A stretch of DNA of 64,000 nucleotides from contig NW_017804054.1 in assembly GCF_001625305.1 (NCBI RefSeq), forward strand, positions 1,886,253 to 1,950,252, written 5' to 3'. This document shows, piece after piece, positions 1 through 13,800 of the stretch; positions within the stretch are counted from its first letter, which is position 1; each line of letters starts with the position of its first letter. The notes under the pieces were generated by a model. The model did not search any database and was not told where the DNA came from. It saw nothing but the letters and a program-made list of their open reading frames with translations. The position numbers and the translations under genes were made by a program. The stretch comes from Branchiostoma belcheri. Lineage: Eukaryota; Chordata; Leptocardii; Amphioxiformes; Branchiostomatidae.

Positions 1-2047
<2,047 letters not shown>

Positions 2048-4202
2048 ACTGTGAATGTAGAGAGAAACTGTGTACAAATTACGCTGCTAAGCAATAATCT
2101 ACGTTGTACAAAATGTTTATGCCCATGGTCTGGTGGGGTAAAATATTGTTTTACATTTTTAAACCTGTCCTGTTTTACCAATATTGTTTTTTTTTTAATT
2201 CAGAATGGCAGTATCTTTGCATTAATATAATTGAAAAACTTAATTTTAGACAGAAACTGCAAGTCAGCAATTGCATTTTTTTCTTTGCTTGAAATAATGC
2301 AATTGATTTTCGTAAAAGTTTTTAGTTCAACCCAGTTAATCAAAAAGAAGATCAATAAAGCCAAACCACACTTTTCTTCCTTTTATATTGCTGCAAGAAT
2401 ATAAAAAGTGAAATTTGTGAATGGTTAAACCTATTTCTGTTTGTGTTATTGCTGATAATAAGTTTTAGTATATTGTTTTGTAGACCTCAGGTTTTTTATT
2501 TTTATGTCAATTTTGTTTGCCTTGTAAAGGCTTCATTTTAACCCACCTTTACCCATGGAACTGGCTACATTGCATCTTTAGTGCTGTTGCTACACATTGG
2601 ATTATATCCTTTTATGTGTACTAAGTAGAAAACTGTGGAAAAATATTAGCAATCAGCAATATAACTGTAAGTTAGCCGCAGTGACTGTTGCAGTTAGGGT
2701 GACTGTTACGTTAGGGCTAATGTAAAAGACTGCAAGCAAGAGAAGCCCTGCAACAGTCGCCGCGGCTAACTGTAAGTCAGAGTTACATCTGATTTATGTA
2801 CTTACAGTGCATGATCAACAGATATGTTCTTGTAAAAATAAACCCTCTCAGAGGGAAAGAGAAAGAGTTAATTCCATTTATGCAGGCTTTTTGCCTATTT
2901 TTTACAGCTTTTGTATTTTGTACCAAGCATTCAATTTAGATATGCTCAAAGCAGGATAGTATTAAGCTCCTTAGTGTTAATAGCCATGTTTAAAGTCACC
3001 AGCTGACTTTGGTGTGTTGTACTTTTAAAACATACCACTTTAGTTTGCTGTTTGAAAGTTCATATTTTAAGGAACCGTGAAATTATTTTTGAGCCATTAT
3101 GCAAAAAGAGATTTAAATTTGATTGCCTTATTAATGTAGTCATTCGCCTCTGCAATGAACAGTGATGTAACATTTGATGGAGTTAGTATTCAGACAGAAA
3201 AACACCCCCCCCCCTGAAAACTAGTACTTTGATGTACATGACTTGTACGATGTATACTACTAGACTGTGTTTGAAAGAAAACAACAGACGAAGCAAATTG
3301 AACAGCCTAGCATGATATCACACTTCCAACATATCAATGCTGCTTTTTTTAAATCTATTAAAATTCTGAAGCAGAATTTATTTCCTGCAAAACTTTACAG
3401 AGCCTTATTACCATACACTAAGTACCTTCTTTCAATGTAAGAATTTACATTCAGCAGGTCAATAAGGTATAATAATCATTATGCTTGTATCCGTCTGTAC
3501 AATATGAAGTTTCCAAAATTATACTTTTTCATTGTCCACAGCCTATAGAGCATCTTGTTCCTTGAAATAGTCAAGTTCAGCAGGTACAGCAAATATTACT
3601 TTGAAATTATTACAGTGAAACTGTAACAGTAATTATACATTATCGAAGGTATTGTAAGATGTAAAAGATGTGAAAATGATTTAAAAGTCATTCTGGCATC
3701 ATCGATTACAAAAATTCAGCTTTATGAAACAAAATGTGTGACTGTATTAAATATTAAGAGTCCTTTCAATTAATAAGTGTATATCACATTATTAAGCAAT
3801 AAATTTTTACCTCAATATTTAATATACTTATCAATGGGTATCCATGCATACATGTACATGTGAAGTGAATATTAAGTAATTTTTTTTTCAAATCTACAAT
3901 GTGAAATTGTGGTTTTTGGTGTGAAAACAGAAAAAATATTCATTGTTAATTTTTCAAGGGATATTGTTAATATTGATTACTGTTTACATCTCCAAACTGC
4001 ACTGCAAAAACATTTATATGTTGTAGACAAAAATATACAGAAAAATGTTGGTCGATTTTAAATGAAAATGTTATACCATTGATGAAGGTACATTAAAGTA
4101 TTGTTGCAAAACAGAAGTCAAACACCTGGATGATATGACAGGTTGGAGACTTTCGTACATGTGATACTAGTTCTGCCAGTTTCAGATCAATGACAATTGC
4201 CA
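2048..4202 (+). other. HIF1AN 3' UTR and/or intergenic DNA
   Basis: AT-rich non-coding sequence after the HIF1AN stop. AATAAA hexamers occur near 2837 and 3797, so the mRNA could end at either or further on; sequence alone does not decide. A small fold-back lies at 2671-2770. No splice-bounded open exon was recognised. Confidence 0.5.
2671..2770. repeat. Small inverted repeat (fold-back) downstream of HIF1AN
   Basis: GTTAGCCGCAGTGACTGTTG at 2671 is answered by the near-complement CAACAGTCGCCGCGGCTAAC ending at 2770. The arms are about 23 bp with a loop of about 55 bp. If the HIF1AN 3' UTR extends this far, it would form an RNA hairpin. Confidence 0.6.
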
Positions 4203-4580
4203 TAAGGCCACACCGATTTAATTTTATGGATGACATCTGCTCTCTCCTTGATTTTCACTTCAGTGAGTGTTCTCCAAAAAAAATCACCTCCAAGACACTG
4301 ACCTGGGTGCCATCCTCCGTAGGAAGCCGGCAGTAACTACGGAGGATGGCACCCAGGCTGCTGAGTTCCACGGAACTCAGTACATTAAAAAAGGTTGAAT
4401 GCTGCAAAAGGCCAGCATGAGCTGGCTTGTCGTAAAAGGCGCTATGTACTACTGCATTTCACAATACTAGCTATGTATTCCTGTGATTTAGCAGCATTTT
4501 TTTTTTATTCGCCTGCATAAACTACATGTAGTTTGGGTGTCTTCAGAGGATGTCATCTATAAAATGAAGGTATGGCTTTA
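4203..4580. mobile_element. MITE with about 30-bp TIRs and TA ends, carrying a perfect 21-bp internal hairpin
   Basis: The left end TAAGGCCACACC...ATTTTATGGATGACATC (4203-4236) is complemented by GATGTCATCTATAAAAT...GGCTTTA (4549-4580). The ends are TA, as expected for a TA target duplication. Inside, 4302-4322 and 4337-4357 are perfect 21-bp complements around a 14-nt loop. The same TIRs occur at 57571-58041. There is no coding capacity. Confidence 0.7.
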
Positions 4581-6044
4581 TCAATAATTTGGTCTTCAGA
4601 GACTCATTCACAGTCAATGGAACACCTGTCAGAGACCTTATCGTGTTTTTTAGTTTATCAACGAGCCGTTACGTTACTAAGTCTTGTTGTGGGACTTGAA
4701 CAGTCTACTGGGCATGTTAAAAGGAATAAAATGTTGCTTGTGAATTTTGATGTTATGTTATCCTTGATGCTGCTGTAATTTCTTTTTATTAAGGGTAACA
4801 TTTTTTCGACAATCTGGTTAATTCCAAAATAAATTCAACAGGAAATTCATAAGTTGCCCTTGAGAATTGTATAATAACATAAGACATAGTGATTTTTTAT
4901 TCACATGCAGGTATGCTATTATAGTTGCATTCATCCAAAAAGCTAAATACATCATAATCTTATTACACCTACATGTAACAGCACATCAAATTATGACTGC
5001 TCCATTGTTAAAAGCAGCCAGGGGCTATCCAATGTCTTTGGAATTCCATACCTGGATGGGTAGTATTAAGCTAAGAGATTTCCTAGCTACCAATAATCTT
5101 ATTCTGTTTGATGTGCATTACACAATTCATATTCAGTCATAACAAAATTAATAGACAAAGTTCATGCATGTATATGTCAGCAACTATAATATCACTTACT
5201 CCCTATCTCTTATAAATAACACACACAATATATATATATATAAATAACATAAAAAAGTGTTAACTATTTACAGAAAAAAAAATGCACTGCAAAAAAATAC
5301 AAACTTAAAACATTGCATATGAAAATGCTACAACTTTGATGAGCCACCAGTTATACAGCATTGCAGTAGAGGCATATAGCAAACGCCATCCTCCATAAAT
5401 AAATATTACTTCACGCTTACTATAATAATATACTAACCATGTATTATTATAATACTTAGTAATACATGACTATAGTTCTGGATATCAATAACAATGGAAA
5501 CAGACAACAAAGCATGTACATGTACATTATTATAGATATTGCTGGCACATAAAATTACATGCTTCTTTATTGTACAAGGCACTGCTCTATATACTCTTGT
5601 ATTTATCACAAAGCCAGAATGTTATGTAGGCTTCAAATCAAGTCAATTCATAATTTCTTACACTATTAGATCTTCTTACATGTAGTCTGATCAATTCTCT
5701 TGAGCAAATTTATAGTAGAGGAGACATGAAGGGTTACATGTACATGTATCACCACTTGCTGTACCATCTTTTACCTGAAGCTAAGGGTGTAGCACACCAC
5801 ACAATTATTATCATTAAGTGGCCGTTATTTGCAATAGGTACATTCAAGGTACGTGCCTTTCTTATCTACTTTATTAATACTTTAATTTTGTTTGTTACCA
5901 TGTAAAACATTTACAGCAAACACTTATATACAATTATGATACTGATAACACGTTGCACATTCAATCTGATATATATAGCAGACATACATGAACCCACACT
6001 TTGTCTTGCATTTTGGCATGCATGGAGGGATTCCAACACTTTAT
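4581..6044. other. Intergenic DNA between the convergent genes
   Basis: AT-rich sequence with short (TA)n near 5230 and scattered ACATGTACATGT motifs. No gene is recognised. AATAAA or TTTATT hexamers could serve either convergent gene. On the minus strand one AATAAA (6045-6040) overlaps the stop codon of the neighbouring gene. Confidence 0.5.
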
Positions 6045-8285
6045 TTATATGCCGAACACATTGCCTTCTCCCTGAAGGTTCCCTCGTAGAGTGAGAAGTG
6101 CGCCAGTCACCCGCTGATCCAAAGTGTACTTGAATATCTGGTAAAATGTGCCCTGCAGAAATAAAGTAATTAGTTTATTGCTAAAAGTCACAAATCTTGT
6201 GCCCTTTGTGCACTTTCATCACTTCACTCAGGTGGAAATAAGTACTGGTACCTAGCTTTGGTTAGGGACGTCCCTCGGATAGGACGTTAAATGGAGGTCC
6301 CGTGTTTGCGGAGAGCCACACCCCACGCATGTTGAAGATCTTATCGAAAAGAATAGAGGTCCTTCCCGGTGTGAGTGGTTCAAACCTTATAGTCTGTACT
6401 GACTATACAAAACTGGTGTGTTACTCTGAGTAAAGGTAGTTTACTGGCTATGCAAAACAAACAAACAATTTCAAGTTTTACATTATTTTCCTAAAACATA
6501 TATTTAGAGGATTAGGAGCAACTTACAAAGAAGAAGTAGCTTCTTCTCTGAGTGAACATCTTCCACGACAAACGTGTCCTGTCGTCTCCCTCGTCTTTGA
6601 AGGTCATGACAATCCGAGGCTGGTGGGCAAAGAAGTCTGACTCAAACGCCAGCTTCTGGTTTTCAACATAGGCTACAATCTGGGACAGGCAGAGGAGAAA
6701 TGAAGGTCATATTGGTAAAGTTACATATATTGATTGTTCAGATTACAATGTACTAGACCTTGTTGTTACAGCAATTAAGTGTTTACCAAAGAAAAACATT
6801 GTTTCTGCTACATTTCCTCTTCTACTTCAAACCAAAAAGGGCAATGACCTGAACCAGAGTGTCTGTTACCATGGTAACTAGTGTTGGGTTACATCATGTC
6901 TTGTGATTCAACTGAAATATTGGTGATGTGCTTTGGCTGGCTGGTTGGATGGCCTTGATAGACTAAGCTTCCTTCTAATTGTTTTTTCCAGGAGACCTGT
7001 CATATTGATCTCAATTGAGGAACTGGCCATTGTATCTGAACCAGTTATCTGATGTCTATGTCTGATTGATTGATTCATTAATTGTTACCCTGCACATTAA
7101 TGATTTTTTTCTTACATGGTTAGCCCTTTGTAATACTATTACCCATTGGTAACAATAGACAGCCCTGACTGTATGTCTACATACATTTGTCAATCATAAT
7201 TACAACAAACATTTTTAGTTGCAAATATACATTGTGCCATCTTACAACAAATGTTATAAAAAAAATCAACAAAACACTGTAAATCATAAAACACTGAATT
7301 GGATCACATATATATACCCACCTGCAGTCTGCATTTTGCAGAGACATTTCTAATATTCGAAAGTTAAGCAACCTGCAATTTTGCAGACAGAAAAAAAATC
7401 TGGCTTGGGGCTCAATGGTGTTGGCCTCTGTGGCCACTGAAAAAAAGGATTTCTACCACTGTTTACCTTAAAGTTTTCGTTCAGCTCCCCGATGATAGGA
7501 ACCCAGTAGGCTCCGATAAACCTCTTTCCTGGCTTCATGTTGGAATGTTCCACTTCCTGCATCCATACCAGACCTGGGTACCACTGAAAACATGATTGTG
7601 AGCAAACAGACCTTAGTTTTATAAGATGAAAATATCACAGATTCTGAAATACCTAACAATGAGTGTAACCTTAGATGTGAATTTTACATGTTGCCATCTG
7701 TTAATTTTGGTGGTAAATTGTCTTCATTGTACACTATGACTATATGAGGATTTACAAAAATATAGGCTAGAGGCCAAGATCACTCTACACCCCCATAAGA
7801 TTTGGGTATTTTGTCATTTTTGATTAGCACTTTTGCATGTTGGGTACTAGTATTTATAATGTTTAGATATTGATGTCCTTTTGTGATTTTTGTATCTATT
7901 ATGCATAAAGATTAAATGTTCAAACATCTGTGTCATTACACTTTAATTTAATACAGCAATGTCCAAACAGAAGATTTTTTACCAATAGATACTACTAGTA
8001 CTAGTGTTAGTACTGTTAGTAACTTATGACTTGTAAAAATTACACCTCTAAAAAAACAATAAGCAAATAAACAATGAATCGTACTTACTACCAAATACAT
8101 GTACATGGATGGAGACTTACCGATGGGTATGTCCTGAGATTGGACACATAGCCAAAGACTTCTGACCGGTTCTTCTTGATGACCACATCTTTGGACACCA
8201 CTAACGGGTCATTGCTCAGTTCTATTTGTGCAAAAATTGCTGCGATGGTTGACACGATAGCCACAGCAATCAGTTTTCCCATCAT
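6045..8285 (-). CDS. Signal-anchored SRPBCC/START-like protein, 180 aa, four coding exons
   Basis: Coding exons in transcript order are 8285-8121, 7583-7467, 6679-6527 and 6152-6045 (55, 39, 51 and 35 codons plus stop). All junctions are phase 0 with GT-AG sites, for example TCG|GTAAGT and TTT|GTAAGT. Residues 1-20 (MMGKLIAVAIVSTIAAIFAQ) form a signal peptide or membrane anchor. The rest reads like a compact helix-grip (SRPBCC/START/polyketide-cyclase) domain: a ligand-pocket start (VVIKKNRSEVFGYVSNLRTYPS), a WYPGLVWMQEVEHSNMKPG strand-turn with the usual lysine-proline-glycine, later beta strands (RIVMTFKDEGDDRTRLSWKM) and a C-terminal amphipathic helix (FYQIFKYTLDQRVTGALLTL). Such folds bind hydrophobic ligands; no catalytic residue can be named. 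The first of two adjacent ATGs (8285) was taken as start. Fold assignment is moderate; ligand and gene name are unknown. Confidence 0.75.
6197..6425 (+). mobile_element. SINE body without tRNA head
   Basis: It matches the body of the tRNA-headed SINE at 42511-42845 over ACGTCCCTCGGATAGGACGT, the TCGAAAAGA segment and GTGAGTGGTTCAAACCTTA. The promoter-bearing tRNA part is missing, so this is a 5'-truncated copy. It sits in the last intron of the minus-strand SRPBCC-like gene. Confidence 0.7.
6790..6905 (+). repeat. Dispersed repeat R1, copy 1 (partial), with X-box palindrome
   Basis: Shares the block AATGACCTGA...GTTACCATGGTAACTAGTGT with copies at about 16090-16320, 20250-20465 and 25030-25270. 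The 14-mer GTTACCATGGTAAC (6865-6878) is a perfect palindrome fitting the RFX X-box consensus. Homology fades after about 6905, so the right half is missing. Confidence 0.7.
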
Positions 8286-9490
8286 CTTGTTGGTGTATTC
8301 TTCCGTGATCCACAAGTTATTTTTAGAATTCTTAGGATAGAATCCTGTTTCTTAATTTTCACTAAAAACTGTCCAAAGAGTTACAACATGATCATCTAAT
8401 ACCCAGTCCTGTAGAGAGAAAAGAAATCTATCTTTTAATTTTCTTCTGTCAATCAGTATATTGTGATTAATGATAATTCTCTTAGCTTGCATACATGTAA
8501 ACTTGTGCAATACCTTAATACCCTTAATTTCTTTTCCAAAATCTCAAAACAAATTATATAATAATAATATTCTTGCTGCATGAGGGTTTTTTAACCCCAG
8601 CACCCATTATTGAAATGTACATGTGCAAGATGTTTTGCATTTGAACAAAATAATAAATATATAATTGCATGGGTACTATATAATATTATACAGCTAGTAT
8701 ATCAATTTCTTCTGCTTCATATATATTTGCCCCATAGAAATTGGCATTCAGCCAGTCATCTAAAAATATGATCCACAAAAGTTCTATTAATATATGCTTG
8801 TCTCAAGCAAGGAACTTCTAACGTTACAACCAAAATAACTTTTTAAATAATGCAATTATAATCATAAACGTATTGCTGTCATATGTCGTTCTTGTAGTAG
8901 TATGTTGTTGTTTTTTGGTTGGCTGTAGTGTAACATATTTCATAACACCGAGTATTCTTGGGTGTCGCTGTATCTACACTATATACAGTGATATAATATA
9001 TAATATATAAAATGATGATATGAAACATACACGAGAACAACAAGCTATAGAAATATAATGATGTATCCCGCAGGTGCAAATATATATAAAATGGATAAAT
9101 ATTCAAGAGACATCTAAACGACCAGGAAACTCAAAGGAACGGCCCAAAACTTGGTTTATTCAACTGAACCATTCATAACGTCCTTGGTTTTAAAACGTAT
9201 CACGCTTCCCAACATCTAAATTAGGCATTTTGAGTAAACTGGTCGATCGTCAAACAAAGAGAACGTAAAATACGACGGAAACTATGACCGGCCACCCTTA
9301 ATGTACCGCATATAACCTTCAGCAAAAACACGAGGATTGACTCTGGGCAACTTACAAAGAAAATATCAAGGACCCGTGTTTATTTTCCATCCCAGGTTAC
9401 ATTTTAGAGGGTAAAATAAGGTGTGAGATGTACAAAAACGAACAATTATCTGTCAACTTACCTCACCTGAGAGCAATTTCCGCCATTTTG
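8286..9490 (-). promoter_or_regulatory. 5' UTR exons and probable promoter of the SRPBCC-like gene, with a short uORF
   Basis: On the minus strand an acceptor TTCTCTCTACAG ends at 8409, giving a leader exon 8408-8286. A likely first exon ends at one of two overlapping donors, CTCAG|GTGAGG (exon end 9467) or GAG|GTAAGT (exon end 9462). The first exon contains AAAATGGCGGAA, with an ATG at 9486. Read through either donor it gives a short upstream frame: about 10 codons if spliced at 9467, or ending at TGA within the exon at the other donor. AAATGGCGG also resembles the YY1-like element of TATA-less promoters. The leader structure is inferred. Confidence 0.5.
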
Positions 9491-9499
9491 CGGAGGTCA

Positions 9500-10871
9500 A
9501 AGGTTACAGAAATGTATGAGAATATAGCCTCTAATTTCGCGCCAGCCGATTCGCAACATTCAACACAGTTTGCGAAGAATCCGACAAATTTTTAGTAGTA
9601 GGGTATGAAACAATATCACAAAAGTATATTTTACAAAAATTTATATAAAAACAAGAAAATGTTGTGATGAAAATGATTGTCAAGTGACTTTGTTGAACAA
9701 TCAAGGGTAAATCTTTAGCATGTTATTCCACTCCACAGATTCGGTTTTACAATGCACCTGTTTATTGCACACGATTCTGTCCTGCACGCAACAACTTTTA
9801 TATTGATCCGAGATTTTAAAAAATTTCTTCGATTTTTCTTCCAGGGTTTTTATCTTATTCTTTTCTTAAATGTTTGCAAGTACATGTCGTTAAATAAAAT
9901 GATAACAGTGAGAGAATAAATTCATTGTCGATTTAATGATATGCGCTGATAGTACAAATGTATAATTAGAAACCTTATTACACATTTCTACGGTCAAGAC
10001 TGCCCAACTGTCACATACATGTATAGTATATGTGGTCAGTTCACAATATACAAATTAACATATATTAAGTATCTAGCCTTGTCATGTTTACATGTACTAC
10101 TCTGTCTTCATATTACATGTACTAGTACATGTATTTTCAGTCAGCCATATCGGCATATTTGCCATAAACTTGTTTATGAAGAAACTTTGCCATTTTTAGT
10201 GAATGCCTAAAAGATTATGAACGCCTACGGTAAAGGTCTTTACTGTGACTTATCCGATGTCTCAGTGCTCAGACTGGGTACTACATGTACAAACATGAGT
10301 TTTTAGTCCATCCGTCTGTACAGTTCTTAATAAGTGATGTGTGTACTGCCAAAGCTTTTGAAAGAAAACCTGTATAAATAATATACACCGGGTTCGTGAG
10401 TAGTTTAGGCTATAAGGGATGAAGTGTTTGGTTGAAAACAAAGACTACACAAAGAAGTAAGTAACAACATTGTCTGCCAGGTTTGTTCCACTGTCATTTA
10501 TTAGTAAATAACGGCGTTTCGTTGACAAAAAATGTTGTGAAGTCGAGGGGAAACATTGACCGCAAACAGATTTATTTCGTTAAATACTCGCGGGTGAAGT
10601 TGTGATCTCTCTGTAAACAAAGCCCGTGAACCAATCAGAGACCAGGTGAAGTGACCCTACTAGTCCTACCTGTCTACCCCCCAGGTGTCTCACCTTTCGG
10701 GAGTACAATAGGACCTCAGAGAAGTGTAAACAACTCGACCTCAGGCGACCAATTAGCAACTCTAAAGCCGCGTGGTTGGTTACTAAGGAGACCAGAGTTG
10801 TTTGACAACGGGGGACACGAGACTGGGACCGGAACAACAAAAAACTCTGTGTAGTAAGTTCTCGATCCAAG
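9500..10871 (+). promoter_or_regulatory. Intergenic region between divergent genes; EFCAB6 upstream region
   Basis: About 1.4 kb separates the 5' end of the minus-strand gene from the EFCAB6-like start codon. The right part (10580-10870) is notably less AT-rich and probably holds the promoter and 5' UTR, ending in CCAAGATGGCC around the ATG. No TATA box is obvious. A weak X-box-like string GTTACTAAGGAGAC (about 10779) has three mismatches to consensus and is not called. Open frames here on both strands look accidental. Confidence 0.45.
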
Positions 10872-13800
10872 ATGGCCCAGGCAGGTGTTTCTCGCCCTGC
10901 ATCACAAATGAGCATAGGCTCGGCTCGTGTCGGGCTTACTCTGCCGGAGATTCAGCACCCGATCTCTCGACTTGGCGACCCCGATAAAATCTCCGTCCGC
11001 GGCGTCTCGAGGCAAGGCGGCCGCGGGGAGTTGGAAGACCCGGCGCCGCAGAGGCCCCTGGCTTCCGAGAAGGATTACACCGCTCACAGGGTCCGTACGG
11101 CCGACAAAACTCACCGCGCTAAGAAGGAAGCCCTCCCGCCTATGAAGTATGAGTCCATCCCTGAAGGAGTCGAAGTGGTGGAAGCTACGGACCCGAACAA
11201 AGCTCGTCTACCTGTGTTCGGTGAGTCAAAAACTTTCACGTACTTTTCTCAGGGCACTTCTGAACACTGCACAAGTGACTGACCCGACAACAGGTGTTTG
11301 AACCCACTTTTCATTCAAACTGAAGTTCGCTTTTCCGTCAAGTTGAAGCAATATCTTCGTGTGAGACTAGCAGTCCGATGTGAATGTTTATAATCAGGAT
11401 CTTTAGAGTCCATTTCTTCTAAGATACGAGCACCTATTGAAGTAAAATAAGCTTAGTCTCAATTGTCACAACTAATTATGTATATATTTTACATAAAATC
11501 GCCTTATCTGTGCCCTTGAAGCCACTTCATTTAACCGAGCTGAATTTATCGCACCTTCAAGAACTTTTGTTCCTCTGAATTACGATTCTTGTAATCGGTT
11601 TATATCCCAATACCCTCCCTACAACATAATGAATCAAGTGTTGAGGACGGCTTTATTTGCCGAACCGTAAACAAATCACCCCGGCCAGTAAACAAATCGT
11701 TCTTTCGTATAGACACGTATTATCAGTAAAAATAGCAATGTTTCCAAGGCATTTACCCCTGTACTAATTTGTATACCGCATCCGTGAACAATCGATCTAA
11801 TTAAAAAGACTTTTATTACTTTGTTGAGGTAAGGGGGATTTTATAGGTCACACATGTATACACCCGCGGCCATGTTGTCTTAGATACCAAAAACACTCCG
11901 TCGTTTGCTTCCACCGATTCTTCAACACCTGTCGCTATTCAAAACTTTCCTTCATCACAAATCTCCCAGACCGACAATTTAGTCTCGTTACACACAACTT
12001 AGTGGTCATTACGCTGTGACTTATGAGTGGGGGCCTTAAAAGCATGTCGCAATCAACAGGTTGCCATAACGTTGAGAGCTTGATATACAATCCAAATGGC
12101 GGACTTGAGTGCTGAAAGTGCACTTACACCTGGTCTTATGTACACTGTTATTACACAGCAACCAGTAACCGGAAGGTTTACTACGTCGTTTTGAATTGAG
12201 GAGAGAATACGGGATTTGTTTAGTACCCCTATTTTTACCATTGCAGCTAAACCTCACTGCTTTAAACGCAAACCATTTTGTTTATTTTAGGTGCTTAGTA
12301 CTCATTTTACCTTCCCTATGCCCTTTAGCCCCTACTTAACAAACTGTGCGTGTGTACATATGGGGAACAGATAAGAAATGGCGTGGTCGTGACCGCACAT
12401 GTATGTTCTGCTTAGGACGTGTACTGATTTTAGATCACCGGGTTCCAGAACTATCGATGTGAGGAAACCCTACACGCTTGGTCGCACTTTCTCCATTCAT
12501 TCTCAGTCGCGTTGAAAGCTCTTGAATGGATCATGGAAGCAGGGCTGTTGTTTCACCTAGAAACTGTCCTCTTTAAGTACATTTCTTCATGCGGCGCTGC
12601 GTTTGCAGTCATTCGAAAGAGCAAACAGAAAACATCGCATACTTTTAGGCTTAACAATTGTATACTGCTCCTAGGCACACTCAGTGTTATCGAACGAAGC
12701 CAACAATAAGATTCGTATTTCAACACTCAAAATATTTGGCCGTCTTTTGTGACTGTTTACTTTATTACAATGCAAGTCGAGTGGAACGCTAGGATCCTTT
12801 AATCTGCTAAATCTTCAAAGACCATACCTAACATACAACTTAGCAACACCGATATATCGTGTTGACAAATTTGTAGGGATAGGAAGCTATTCATTAAACA
12901 GAACTCATCGTAGATTAAGTACTAAAATCCACTCTAAATTTTGAAGGTTTTATTCCTGTAAATGTTTATACTGGACACATCCAAACCCAATGTTATTACC
13001 GACGTTAACTTCTACAGGTGGTATATTCTATATGGACATGATTTTCTGTAGGAAGAACATTCTAGTATGACTCAACACTTTAAAAGTGGATGACATGCTG
13101 TTTTCACAATGACGTCCGCACCAAGACACACATGGATACTGTACATAGTTAGAACAAACCTGACCGCCTGAACAAACATCTCCTACCTGATTCCACTCCT
13201 CTCGGGTTGCACATATTCAATGAGACTCTCTCTTAAACACTTCAATACGGACTAGACGTTTAGTTTGCGCGGGGTTAAAGATGGCAGACACCGTTTCAAG
13301 ACAAAAGAATCGCGTGACTAGTACGTCGGTAGACACAGAATCACTCACTTTCTAATAACAATGCATGGCTTCAATCCGTATCAGCAACACATTGTCATCA
13401 TATTTTCTATCTCTGTATGGGTTTAATTAGATTGTAAAACGTTAAATAGGCCATAGGTAACGCTTGATGCATCGACAAAGGAACGTTGATAAGTTATCAG
13501 AAAGGTTGTTGATTAAATTCTTACAGGATTGTACTTTGTTGACATTATGTACAACTGATGTTAGTAATGGAATTCATTTCTTTGATAAGAGCGAGCAGAC
13601 AGTCTTATTGCATACTGTGGTAGCTGCCTTCAAGGAACCAGAGCATATATTATAACATATGACCTGGGTATTATCAAACTATACACGTACAGACGTAATC
13701 ACAGGGATAGGCGTATCAATTCTAAGCATGTTCATCTTAAAATGCGTTTTCAACAGCAATAAAATATAAAAGATACAAATTGTAAATAGATGATACAAAT

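Noticed and set aside
10775..10795. X-box in the EFCAB6 promoter (GTTACTAAGGAGAC)
   Set aside because: Three mismatches to the RFX consensus; too weak to call.
10580..10915. 111-codon minus-strand frame at the EFCAB6 promoter
   Set aside because: No family, overlaps the 5' UTR and exon 1 in antisense, with no splice or start context.
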